DNA from: Henriciella marina
GTDB lineage: Bacteria > Pseudomonadota > Alphaproteobacteria > Caulobacterales > Hyphomonadaceae
Assembly: GCF_027213945.1 (NCBI RefSeq)
Contig: NZ_JAPWGW010000001.1
Span: 62,001-126,000 of the forward strand
Reading direction: 5' to 3'
Length of the DNA stretch: 64,000 nt
Shown here: positions 44,169 through 51,926 of the stretch, piece by piece
How positions within the stretch are numbered: position 1 is the first letter of the stretch
Layout: every line of letters begins with the position of its first letter
Notes under the pieces: model-generated
Seen by the model: the letters and a program-made list of their open reading frames with translations, nothing else
Databases searched by the model: none
What the model was told of the DNA's origin: nothing
Position numbers and translations under genes: made by a program

Positions 44169-45275
44169 TTAGTAGACCACCACACTCCGGATGCTCTCGC
44201 CCGAATGCATCAGGTCGAAGCCCTTATTGATGTCTTCAAGTTTCAGCACGTGGGTGATCATCGGGTCGATCTCGATCTTGCCCTTCATGTACCACTCGAC
44301 GATCTTCGGCACATCGGTGCGGCCTCTCGCGCCGCCAAAGGCAGAGCCTTTCCAGACCCGGCCGGTGACCAGCTGGAATGGACGCGTCGCGATTTCCTTA
44401 CCGGCTTCCGCAACGCCGATAATGATGCTTTCGCCCCAGCCCCGATGGCCGCATTCGAGCGCCTGGCGCATGACGTCTGTATTACCGGTGCAGTCGAAGG
44501 AAAAGTCGGCGCCGCCATCGGTCAACTCGACCAGATGAGCAACCACGTCCTTTACGTCCTTCGGATTGACGAAGTGGGTCATGCCGAAGCGGCGGCCCCA
44601 TTCCTCTTTGGCGGGGTTGATATCGACACCGACAATCATGTCAGCGCCGACCATCTTCGCGCCTTGGATGACGTTGAGACCGATACCGCCGAGACCGAAA
44701 ACAACGACGTTTGAGCCCGGCGTCACCTTGGCCGTATTGGTCACTGCGCCGACGCCCGTCGTTACACCGCAACCGATATAGCAAGTCTTGTCGAACGGGG
44801 CTTCCGGGTCGATTTTCGCGACCGCAATCTCAGGCAGGACCGTGAAGTTCGAGAAGGTCGAGCAGCCCATATAGTGGTGCAGCTTCTGGCCTTTGTAGGA
44901 GAAGCGACTGGTGCCATCCGGCATCACCCCTTTGCCCTGCGTCGCCCGGATTGCGGTGCAAAGATTGGTCTTGCCCGACAGGCAGCTTTTACACTGGCGG
45001 CATTCCGGCGTGTAGAGCGGGATCACATGGTCGCCAGGCTTCACGCTGGTGACGCCCTTGCCGACCTCGCGCACGACACCCGCGCCCTCATGGCCGAGAA
45101 TGCTCGGAAAAAGGCCTTCACTATCAAGCCCATCCAGCGTGTAGGAGTCCGTGTGACAGATCCCCGTGGCCATGATCTCGACGAGGACTTCACCGTCTTT
45201 CGGCCCATCCAGATCGACTTCTACGATTTCGAGGGGTTTCTTGGCTTCGAAAGCGACAGCGGCGCGAGTTTTCAT
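44169..45275 (-). CDS. frmA: S-(hydroxymethyl)glutathione dehydrogenase / class III ADH
   Basis: Zinc alcohol dehydrogenase, 368 aa from ATG 45275 (frame open to 45422). Catalytic zinc motif [12 protein letters not shown] near 37, [12 protein letters not shown] near 65, structural zinc Cys set [16 protein letters not shown] near 92, and NAD-binding [10 protein letters not shown] near 192. It oxidises S-hydroxymethylglutathione to S-formylglutathione, which FghA (40081-40914) then hydrolyses. Length and motifs are those of glutathione-dependent formaldehyde dehydrogenase. Confidence 0.95.
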   Translation of the reverse strand: MKTRAAVAFEAKKPLEIVEVDLDGPKDGEVLVEIMATGICHTDSYTLDGLDSEGLFPSILGHEGAGVVREVGKGVTSVKPGDHVIPLYTPECRQCKSCLSGKTNLCTAIRATQGKGVMPDGTSRFSYKGQKLHHYMGCSTFSNFTVLPEIAVAKIDPEAPFDKTCYIGCGVTTGVGAVTNTAKVTPGSNVVVFGLGGIGLNVIQGAKMVGADMIVGVDINPAKEEWGRRFGMTHFVNPKDVKDVVAHLVELTDGGADFSFDCTGNTDVMRQALECGHRGWGESIIIGVAEAGKEIATRPFQLVTGRVWKGSAFGGARGRTDVPKIVEWYMKGKIEIDPMITHVLKLEDINKGFDLMHSGESIRSVVVY

Positions 45276-45386
45276 GGTGGAGCACTCCTTTGAACTGGGG
45301 CGCACAATGGCGAGACAGTTCAGCAGGCACAAGTCGCCCAAGTCAGATTTTCCCCTCGACTCTGCAGGCCGAAATATAGGCGGCTT

Positions 45387-45412
45387 GGAACAAGGTGAGC
45401 GCACCTGTCGTT
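45387..45412 (+). promoter_or_regulatory. EcfG-type stress promoter
   Basis: GGAAC (45387-45391), exactly 17 bases, CGTT (45409-45412), 33 bases before the PRC-barrel start. It matches the sigma EcfG consensus and spacing. A ribosome site AAGGAG follows at 45431-45436. Confidence 0.8.
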
Positions 45413-45445
45413 TTACATCCACTAGTTCAGAAGGAGACTTTTATC

Positions 45446-46276
45446 ATGAAGAAGCTCATGATTACTGCAGCAGCGTCCGCCCTTATGTTCGGGGCAGCCG
45501 CATGTTCGAATGAAACTGAAATGAATGAGGCGGCATATGACACAGACACCGCCGAAATGGCGCAAACCGACGAAACCGAGGGCGAGTATGCCGAGGTCGA
45601 CGCTGAAACGCCGGATTATGAGACGGTTTATCTGGTCGCTGGCAATCTCAGCGCTGGAGAGATCGTCGGGGCTAAGGTCATCGGCGCGAACGGCGAAGAC
45701 ATCGCGACCGTCGATGACCTCTTGATCGGTGACAACGGTCAGATCGAAACCGTTGTTTTCCGCAGCGGCGACTTCGTTGACCTGGCCGGTATGAAGGGCT
45801 CCTTGCCCTACTCTGATCTGGACGTGACGATGGTTGAAGACGGCGAACCCGCCTTCACGATCTCCATGACCGAGGAAAACATCCAGAACGTCGCCGAGTT
45901 CGACCAGGAAGGCCTGAACGACTACCGTCTGGTCTCCGAGATGATCGGCACGACCGCTGATTTCACCAATTCAGATGACTCGGCCCGCATCAATGATGTG
46001 ATCATGTCTGAAGACGGTGAAGCGCTTTACGCCATCATCGGCGACCCGATCCTCGGCGAAGATCGCCAGATCGGCTTTGACATGATCATGGTCGAGCAGA
46101 ATGCAGACAATAACGACACCATCATGATCAATGCGTCGTCAGAAGATCTCGAGATGATGCCGGTCTTCCGCTATGAGCAGGACGAGATGAGCATGGACAC
46201 CGAGCGTGAGAGCTCGACCGAATGGGACAACTCTTCGGATGACGATACGTATGGTGCGATGAACGATAATGGCTAG
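45446..46276 (+). CDS. PRC-barrel domain lipoprotein
   Basis: Exported acidic protein of 276 aa from ATG 45446. Lipobox AAAC near residue 20, an acidic linker rich in Asp/Glu/Thr, a PRC-barrel (GEIVGAKVIGANGEDIATVD near 73, VDLAGMKGSLPYSDLDV near 112) and a second PRC-like unit near 185 (ARINDVIMSEDGEALYAIIGD). PRC-barrel proteins of this kind are common members of the alphaproteobacterial stress regulon, which agrees with the EcfG promoter upstream. Precise function unknown. A strong terminator follows. Confidence 0.85.
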   Translation: MKKLMITAAASALMFGAAACSNETEMNEAAYDTDTAEMAQTDETEGEYAEVDAETPDYETVYLVAGNLSAGEIVGAKVIGANGEDIATVDDLLIGDNGQIETVVFRSGDFVDLAGMKGSLPYSDLDVTMVEDGEPAFTISMTEENIQNVAEFDQEGLNDYRLVSEMIGTTADFTNSDDSARINDVIMSEDGEALYAIIGDPILGEDRQIGFDMIMVEQNADNNDTIMINASSEDLEMMPVFRYEQDEMSMDTERESSTEWDNSSDDDTYGAMNDNG

Positions 46277-46296
46277 TCGCTACTGGTCCGAAATAG

Positions 46297-46327
46297 AAAA
46301 GCCCTGCCAGCGGTGGCAGGGCTTTTT
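46297..46327. terminator. Bidirectional terminator
   Basis: AAAAGCCCTGCCA (46297-46309), loop GCGG, TGGCAGGGCTTTT (46314-46326) followed by more T. Ends the PRC-barrel gene (+) and mlaC (-). Confidence 0.95.
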
Positions 46328-46352
46328 TGTATCGATACGAAAGTCCTGAGCC

Positions 46353-46973
46353 TTAACGACGGCCTGCTCTGACTTCGCGCGTCATCTGCTCAATCTTGCG
46401 GATCAGCGCGTCAGCAGACCCATTGGTCCGGTCCAGTAGCGACAGGAATTGTGCCTGCTGCTCAATGGCTAACCAGATGAGGTTGCCGTTAACATTCAGC
46501 GCAACATCCACGACCTGATACTCACCATTACGCTTGAGAACGCGCCAGCGCACATTCATTTCCTGGCCATCGGCGCGCGGAATACGTGTATCGACGATCG
46601 AGTCGCTGGGCGTGCGGTCGATAGAACGGTCAACGAAGACCTGCTCACCGCGATAGGCATCGAGCTCGTTCTCATAAACGGCGAGCGCATAGTTCCGGAA
46701 CGCGCTCTGGAAGCGCGAAAGCTCCTGCGGCGTGAAACGGTTTGCATAGCGCCCGATCACAAAACGGCTGACGGCGTTAAAGTCAGCAAATTCTTCCATA
46801 TATCCGCTGAAGAGTTCGGTACGTTCCTCGCGACTCAATGATGGATCATTGAGCGCTTCGAGCACCTCATTGGCATTCTCCTCAACGAAGGATTCCGTTT
46901 TTGCATCGGCAAATACGGGGCTGGTGGCTGCCGCCATAACCAGCGCAGCCACTGCATGTCTGGCAAACTTCAT
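46353..46973 (-). CDS. mlaC: MlaC-type phospholipid carrier
   Basis: Periplasmic lipid carrier of 206 aa from ATG 46973, of the Ttg2D/MlaC family. Signal peptide ends SPVFADA near 22. Family marks: YMEEFADFNAVSRFVIGRYA near 57, RFQSAFRNYALAVYENELD near 86 and RWRVLKRNGEYQVVDVALNV near 140. MlaC moves phospholipids between the outer-membrane MlaA complex and the inner-membrane MlaFEDB transporter, which is not in this window. It lies 4 bases after mlaA in the same operon. Confidence 0.9.
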   Translation of the reverse strand: MKFARHAVAALVMAAATSPVFADAKTESFVEENANEVLEALNDPSLSREERTELFSGYMEEFADFNAVSRFVIGRYANRFTPQELSRFQSAFRNYALAVYENELDAYRGEQVFVDRSIDRTPSDSIVDTRIPRADGQEMNVRWRVLKRNGEYQVVDVALNVNGNLIWLAIEQQAQFLSLLDRTNGSADALIRKIEQMTREVRAGRR

Positions 46974-46977
46974 CTGT

Positions 46978-47772
46978 TTAGTCCTGTTCGTCCTCGACAC
47001 CCGTCCCCTGGGCGCCAGCATCATCGTATACATCGAAATCAGGCAAATCTTTGTACGGATCTGCCTCAGTCTGCCCATTTCTGACCGCAGCCTGGCGTTG
47101 GGCCATGTAATTCCGGCGCAGTGCCACGTAAGGCTCAGGTTGCGAGCGCAGCGTCTCGATGACCTCGATCAGTCTCGATCGGGTATCAATCACTCCGACA
47201 ACCGTACGGGTCACCGCGATGTCATCGTCGAGATCGGCATCTTCGAATTCGGTCCAGGTCAGCGGGTCGAAGACCCGGTCTGTCGCGATGCCAACCGTGT
47301 CGCGAACGCTACTTGGACCAAGCAGTGGCAGGACTATGAACGGGCCGGGCTCTGCCCCCCAGACACCGAGCGTCTGACCGAAGTCTTCATCATGCTCCTC
47401 AATGCCCAGCGTGCTGGCGACATCGAAGATACCGGCAACACCGATGGTCGAGTTGATCAGGAAGCGGCTCAGCGTCTCGCCGGATGCGTTTGCGTTCCCC
47501 TGCAGCACCGAATTGGTGAACACGATGGGCTGGCGCATGTTTGTCAGCACATTGTGCACGCTGTCGCGGGCTGGCTCTGGCACAGCCGCGCGATACCCGC
47601 GCGCGACCGGCTCGATGGCGGCTTTGTCGACCGCTTCGTTAAAGGCGTAGATATTGCGGTTCACGCCCTCGAAAGGATCGTTCACACCAGAGGAGGCATC
47701 GCCCCCTGATTGGGTCGACGCGCAAGCGGTCACAGTCAAAAGCGCGAGGGAGGCGAGGGCTGCAGTCTTCAT
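46978..47772 (-). CDS. mlaA: MlaA/VacJ outer-membrane lipoprotein
   Basis: Removes misplaced phospholipids from the outer leaflet and hands them to MlaC. 264 aa. Lipobox TAC near residue 17, core NDPFEGVNRNIYAFNEAVDK near 31-50, NVLTNMRQPIVFTNSVLQG near 74, and FGQTLGVWGAEPGPFIVLPL near 131-150, all diagnostic of the family. The last 50 residues are acidic and not conserved. First gene of the mlaA-mlaC pair. Confidence 0.93.
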   Translation of the reverse strand: MKTAALASLALLTVTACASTQSGGDASSGVNDPFEGVNRNIYAFNEAVDKAAIEPVARGYRAAVPEPARDSVHNVLTNMRQPIVFTNSVLQGNANASGETLSRFLINSTIGVAGIFDVASTLGIEEHDEDFGQTLGVWGAEPGPFIVLPLLGPSSVRDTVGIATDRVFDPLTWTEFEDADLDDDIAVTRTVVGVIDTRSRLIEVIETLRSQPEPYVALRRNYMAQRQAAVRNGQTEADPYKDLPDFDVYDDAGAQGTGVEDEQD

Positions 47773-47902
47773 TGATATTTTCCGTCTTCTGGTCGCAGCA
47801 TATGAGTTGAATACGCGTCTCTTTCAATGTCGGCCCAGAGGAAGTTGGGCAAGGAGCCTTGGAAGCGTTGCAACAAGAGCACGACGCACCGCGTATTGTC
47901 AG

Positions 47903-47926
47903 GCATATAAAGACATGTTTATATGC
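47903..47926. promoter_or_regulatory. Perfect palindrome upstream of the ArsR-methyltransferase gene
   Basis: GCATATAAA (47903-47911), GACATG, TTTATATGC (47918-47926), perfect nine-base arms. It ends 4 bases before the regulator ATG. The SahR regulon motif in alphaproteobacteria, as I recall it, contains an ATATAAAG half-site, so this is a probable autoregulatory operator of the met operon. Confidence 0.75.
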
Positions 47927-47930
47927 TGAT

Positions 47931-48908
47931 ATGAAACAGACAGCGCCCTCCATTGTAGACGCCTTGCGCGCGGCAGGCGAGCCGACGCGCCTGCGCATCC
48001 TGGCGCTTCTCCAGCACGGCGAGCTTTCGGTTGGTGAACTCGTCACCGTCCTCGGTCAGAGCCAGCCGCGCCTGTCCCACCACCTGAAAGCGCTGACATC
48101 TGCAGGGCTGACAGAGCGCCTGCCAGAAGGCGCATGGGTCTTCTACCGCCTGCCGGGCACAGACTGGGCCCGCGCGCTGCTCGACCGCCTGTTCGAACTT
48201 ATCGATGAAGCCAGCGGCGACTTTCCGAATGATCGCGCCCGGCTGGAGGCCGTCCGCCGCACCCGTCAGGCTTCGGCCGAGACCTATTTCAGCTCCATCG
48301 CAACCGACTGGGACCGCATCCGTGCCATGCACTATCCCGAGGAACTGATTGAAGCTGCGATCCTGAAAACGGTCGGCCCGGGCCCATTCCAGCGCATTAT
48401 CGACCTTGGCACAGGCACAGGGCGCATGCTCGCACTTCTCAGCGGCCGCGCCCGCGAGGCTGAAGGGCTGGACCTTTCGCACCAGATGTTGACCCTCGCC
48501 CGCTCGCAGCTATCCGAAGCCGGCATCACGCAGGCCCGCGTCCGCCAGGGAGATGTCACCGCCACCCCGTTCGATACGGCCAGCGCCGACATCGTCATCG
48601 TCCATCAGGTACTTCATTATCTTGAAGAGCCTGAAAAGGTTGTGCGCGAAGCTGGCCGCATCCTGAAACCGGGCGGCAAGCTGATCATCGTGGACTTCGC
48701 CTCGCACAATCACGAATTCATGCGCGAGGCATTCGGCCATCGCCGTCTCGGTATTCGCGAGGACGCGATGAGTTTCTGGACTAGCCAGTCGGGCCTCAAA
48801 CTCGACGATGTGACGCGGTTCGAGCCGCCAAAAGATCTCGACCAGGGGATTGCAGTCCTCATCTGGTCGGCACGTAAATCTGAAGAGAAAAAGGACGTCG
48901 CAGCATGA
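47931..48908 (+). CDS. ArsR HTH-SAM methyltransferase fusion, methionine regulator (SahR-like)
   Basis: 325-aa protein with an ArsR winged helix (GEPTRLRILALLQHGELSVG near 16, LGQSQPRLSHHLKALTSAGL near 41) and a class I methyltransferase domain from about 135 (IIDLGTGTGRML near 153; DIVIVHQVLHYLEEPEKVVR near 219). Such fusions sit at the head of metF/metH operons and are thought to sense S-adenosylhomocysteine or SAM. I start at ATG 47931 because the palindromic operator lies inside the longer frame from 47859. It overlaps metF by 4 bases. Confidence 0.88.
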   Translation: MKQTAPSIVDALRAAGEPTRLRILALLQHGELSVGELVTVLGQSQPRLSHHLKALTSAGLTERLPEGAWVFYRLPGTDWARALLDRLFELIDEASGDFPNDRARLEAVRRTRQASAETYFSSIATDWDRIRAMHYPEELIEAAILKTVGPGPFQRIIDLGTGTGRMLALLSGRAREAEGLDLSHQMLTLARSQLSEAGITQARVRQGDVTATPFDTASADIVIVHQVLHYLEEPEKVVREAGRILKPGGKLIIVDFASHNHEFMREAFGHRRLGIREDAMSFWTSQSGLKLDDVTRFEPPKDLDQGIAVLIWSARKSEEKKDVAA

Positions 48909-49819
48909 GCCATCTGTCTGTTGCCACCCGCCAGGCCGAGGAGAGGCCGCGCGTCTCCTTCGAATTCTTCCCGCCGAAGAATGAAACCATGGATGAGCGC
49001 CTCTGGGAGTGCGTGCGCCGGCTGGAGCCGATGCAGCCCGACTTCGTTTCTGTGACCTATGGCGCAGGCGGCTCTACGCGTGAGCGCACGCACGATACGG
49101 TTGCGCGGATCGCCAGCCAAACCTCCCTCATCCCCGCCGCTCACCTCACCTGCGTCAGCGCGACCAAGGAAGACGTGCTGCAGACGGCTGAAGACTATTG
49201 GGAAGCGGGCGTTCGTCATATTGTCGCCCTGCGCGGTGACTCCCCGGACGGCATGGGCGCTGAATGGAAACAGGCGCCCGGCGGCTTCAAGAATGTGATC
49301 GAGCTGATCGAGAGCCTTCGCGCGCATCGCCCGGACCTCGGCAAAGTGTTCGAAGTTTCGGTTGCCTGCTATCCTGAGCCCCATCCGGACACGCGCGGCT
49401 GGGAGTTTGACCTCGCCCACCTGAAGGCCAAGCAGGATGCCGGCGCCGACCGGGCGATCACGCAATTCTTCTTCGAGCCGGACGTCTATTTCGAGTTCCT
49501 GGACCGCGCCCGCAATGCTGGCATCACCATGCCCATCGTGCCGGGCATCATGCTTCAGCCAAACTTCAACGGCCTGAAGCGTATTGCAGGTCTTTGCGGG
49601 GCGAGCGTGCCCGACTGGCTGCACAAGCTCTACGAAGGTCTCGATGATGACGCCGATACGCGCGACCTCATCACCGCGAACATTGCTGCGGAGCTTTGCC
49701 ACAAGCTCGCCGATGGCGGCGTGACGCAATTCCACTTCTACACGCTGAACAGGGCAAACCTTGCACTTTCCACCTGCCACCTGCTCGGCCTGAAACCTGC
49801 AACGGCGGAGGCAGCCTGA
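48905..49819 (+). CDS. metF: 5,10-methylenetetrahydrofolate reductase MetF
   Basis: FAD enzyme of 304 aa that makes 5-methyl-THF for methionine synthase. Motifs: RVSFEFFPPKNETMDERLW near 15, FVSVTYGAGGSTRERTHDT near 44, HLTCVSATKEDV near 81, RHIVALRGDSPDG near 101 and ACYPEPHPD near 155. The stop overlaps the metH1 start by 1 base, so the two activities are translated together. Confidence 0.95.
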   Translation: MSHLSVATRQAEERPRVSFEFFPPKNETMDERLWECVRRLEPMQPDFVSVTYGAGGSTRERTHDTVARIASQTSLIPAAHLTCVSATKEDVLQTAEDYWEAGVRHIVALRGDSPDGMGAEWKQAPGGFKNVIELIESLRAHRPDLGKVFEVSVACYPEPHPDTRGWEFDLAHLKAKQDAGADRAITQFFFEPDVYFEFLDRARNAGITMPIVPGIMLQPNFNGLKRIAGLCGASVPDWLHKLYEGLDDDADTRDLITANIAAELCHKLADGGVTQFHFYTLNRANLALSTCHLLGLKPATAEAA

Positions 49820-50865
49820 TGAGAAGCGAAGCACTGATCGCAGATCTCGAAAAGAAGGCGCAGAGCGCCATCCTCATCCTTGATGGGGCGATGGGCACGA
49901 TGCTCCAGAAATACACTTTTTCTGAGGAGCAGTTCCGCGGTGAGCGTTTCGCCGACTGGAAAAGCCCGGTTCAGGGGAATAATGACCTCTTGAACCTCAC
50001 CCAGCCAGAGGCCGTGCGCACCATCCATACGAAGTTTATTGAAGCGGGCGCCGACCTCATTGAAACTAATACGTTCAGCGCAACCACAATTGCGCAGGGC
50101 GACTATCACATGCAGGACATCGCGGCCGAAATCGCCGCCGCCGGTGCACGCCTTGCCCGTGAAGCTGCCGATGCGGCTGGCAAGCCGGTGGGTGTGCTCG
50201 GCGCCATCGGGCCGACGAACAAGACGCTTTCTCTCTCACCAGACGTGAACAATCCGGGCTACCGTGAAGTCACATTCGACGATGTCCGCGAGGCCTATCT
50301 TGAGCAGGCCCGCGCCATGGCGCCCTATATCGACTTCTTCCTGATCGAGACGGTGTTCGACACGCTGAACGCCAAGGCGGCGATCAAGGCTGTGATGGAT
50401 TACCGCGCAGAGAGCGGCGACAACACGCCTGTTATAATTTCAGGCACGATCACCGATGCGTCCGGCCGCACCCTATCTGGCCAGACTGCTGAAGCTTTCT
50501 GGCACTCGGTCCGCCACGCGCAACCCTGGGCCATCGGCCTCAATTGTGCGCTGGGCGCCAAGATGATGCGCCCGCACATCGCGGCCATTTCCAAGGTCGC
50601 GGACACAAAAGTCATCGCCTATCCGAATGCCGGCCTGCCGAATGAGTTCGGCGAGTATGACGAATTACCAGAACAGACCGCCTCACAGCTTGAGGAATGG
50701 GCGAAATCCGGCCTCGTAAACGTGCTCGGCGGCTGTTGCGGCACAACTCCCCCGCATATCGCGGCTATTTCCCGGGCAGTTGAGGGTAAAGCGCCCCGAA
50801 TTGTCCCGGAGCCACCTCGCGCCATGCGTCTCTCCGGGCTAGAACCCTTCCAGCTCGCAAGCTGA
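49819..50865 (+). CDS. metH: Methionine synthase, homocysteine-binding half (split MetH)
   Basis: Homocysteine S-methyltransferase domain only, 348 aa; full MetH is about 1,200 aa. Start at ATG 49819 (the frame runs further 5' inside metF). LILDGAMGTMLQKYTFSEEQ near 19, the first zinc Cys in AIGLNCALG near 240 and the other two in GGCCGTTPPHIAAI near 306 are present. The remaining domains are encoded by the gene at 51927, after two unrelated small genes. The reading frame closes normally, so this is a natural split and not a frameshift. Confidence 0.93.
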   Translation: MRSEALIADLEKKAQSAILILDGAMGTMLQKYTFSEEQFRGERFADWKSPVQGNNDLLNLTQPEAVRTIHTKFIEAGADLIETNTFSATTIAQGDYHMQDIAAEIAAAGARLAREAADAAGKPVGVLGAIGPTNKTLSLSPDVNNPGYREVTFDDVREAYLEQARAMAPYIDFFLIETVFDTLNAKAAIKAVMDYRAESGDNTPVIISGTITDASGRTLSGQTAEAFWHSVRHAQPWAIGLNCALGAKMMRPHIAAISKVADTKVIAYPNAGLPNEFGEYDELPEQTASQLEEWAKSGLVNVLGGCCGTTPPHIAAISRAVEGKAPRIVPEPPRAMRLSGLEPFQLAS

Positions 50866-50876
50866 CGGGGAGAGCC

Positions 50877-51443
50877 ATGGGCAAGACGTACGAAAAACTC
50901 GATGACAACCTGATCGCCTTCATCAAGGCGCAGAAGATGTTCTTCGTCGCGACGGCCCCGCTGTCGCAGGATGGGCACGTAAACGTCTCACCTAAAGGCT
51001 ATGACAGCTTCATCGTTATCGATGAAAAGACCGTCGCCTATGCTGATCTTGGCGGGTCAGGCATCGAGACTCTCGCCCACGTGAATGAGAATGCCCGGAT
51101 CACGATCATGTTCTGCGCATTCGAAGGCCCGGCCAATATCGTCCGCATCTATGGCAAGGGCCGGACGTTACAGTTCAACCATCCGGATTTCGAGAAAGAG
51201 ATTGGCCGCTTCCCACCGGGCCATGAACGTGCGCGCAACATCATCTATGTCGATATTACCAGCGTTTCGGACAGCTGTGGCTGGGGCGTCCCCTTCTATG
51301 AGTTCAAGGGACAGCGCGACCAGCTTCAGCGCTATGTCGACAACAAGCCGGTCGAGGAATGGCGTGAGAGCCGCCTGACCAAGAACGCCTCCAGCATTGA
51401 TGGTCTGCCGGGCATGATGCGCAATGCGGAGAAAGCTGAATGA
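50877..51443 (+). CDS. Pyridoxamine 5'-phosphate oxidase-family flavoprotein
   Basis: 188-aa protein of the FMN-binding split-barrel (PNPOx-like) fold. Seen: KAQKMFFVATAPLSQDGHVN near 17, VSPKGYDSFIVIDEKTVAYA near 37, ARITIMFCAFEGPANIVRIYG near 73 (family core), and a Cys in SDSCGWGVPFYEF near 138. True PdxH is about 215 aa and has different end motifs, so this is a general stress/flavin reductase-like member of unknown substrate. It sits between the two metH halves, 11 bases after the first and overlapping the next gene by 4. Confidence 0.85.
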   Translation: MGKTYEKLDDNLIAFIKAQKMFFVATAPLSQDGHVNVSPKGYDSFIVIDEKTVAYADLGGSGIETLAHVNENARITIMFCAFEGPANIVRIYGKGRTLQFNHPDFEKEIGRFPPGHERARNIIYVDITSVSDSCGWGVPFYEFKGQRDQLQRYVDNKPVEEWRESRLTKNASSIDGLPGMMRNAEKAE

Positions 51444-51874
51444 TCGCACCACCTGTATCTGCCGGCGACCACTTCGTTTTCTACGGCCTGCTCAAGCAGG
51501 GCATGCCGGGCGGCCCGAAGGGCGTGGACCTGGAGCGACACGGTGAATTCCTCGGCCCGTGTCGCTTCAAGGGCGCGATGTTCGACATGGGGTCTTATCC
51601 CGGCGTATTACGCAAGGAAGGCATCTGCCACGGCATGCTTTACCGGCTCGATCATCCGCGCATCGCCCGCAAACTCGACGCGTTCGAAGGTGTGCGCACG
51701 GATGCGCCCATGAAAGCCCTTTACCGACGCGAGAAGGTCTCCATCCTCGACGATTTTGGCCGGCCCTGTGCGAAAGCCTGGGCCTATGTTTACAACCGTC
51801 CGGTCGCAGGCCGGCCCATGGTAAGATCAGGTTTCTGGTCAGCTGGCCGCAAAAGCGCAGCAAGAACCGCCTGA
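51440..51874 (+). CDS. Gamma-glutamylcyclotransferase-like protein
   Basis: 144-aa GGCT/AIG2-like protein. The opening strand [13 protein letters not shown] near 13 matches the family substrate loop (YG-x-L-x-x-G), with [10 protein letters not shown] and [21 protein letters not shown] (by position about 53-62 and 79-99) following in the usual order. These enzymes cyclise gamma-glutamyl groups to 5-oxoproline; an oxoprolinase is encoded at 15913. Location between the metH halves may reflect a methionine/glutathione link (inference). The 52-base gap after it is a possible start region for the second metH half. Confidence 0.8.
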   Translation: MIAPPVSAGDHFVFYGLLKQGMPGGPKGVDLERHGEFLGPCRFKGAMFDMGSYPGVLRKEGICHGMLYRLDHPRIARKLDAFEGVRTDAPMKALYRREKVSILDDFGRPCAKAWAYVYNRPVAGRPMVRSGFWSAGRKSAARTA

Positions 51875-51926
51875 CGGTTTTCTCAACAACACGACGACGA
51901 AAAGAGGGTCCGTAAAAGGATCGATC

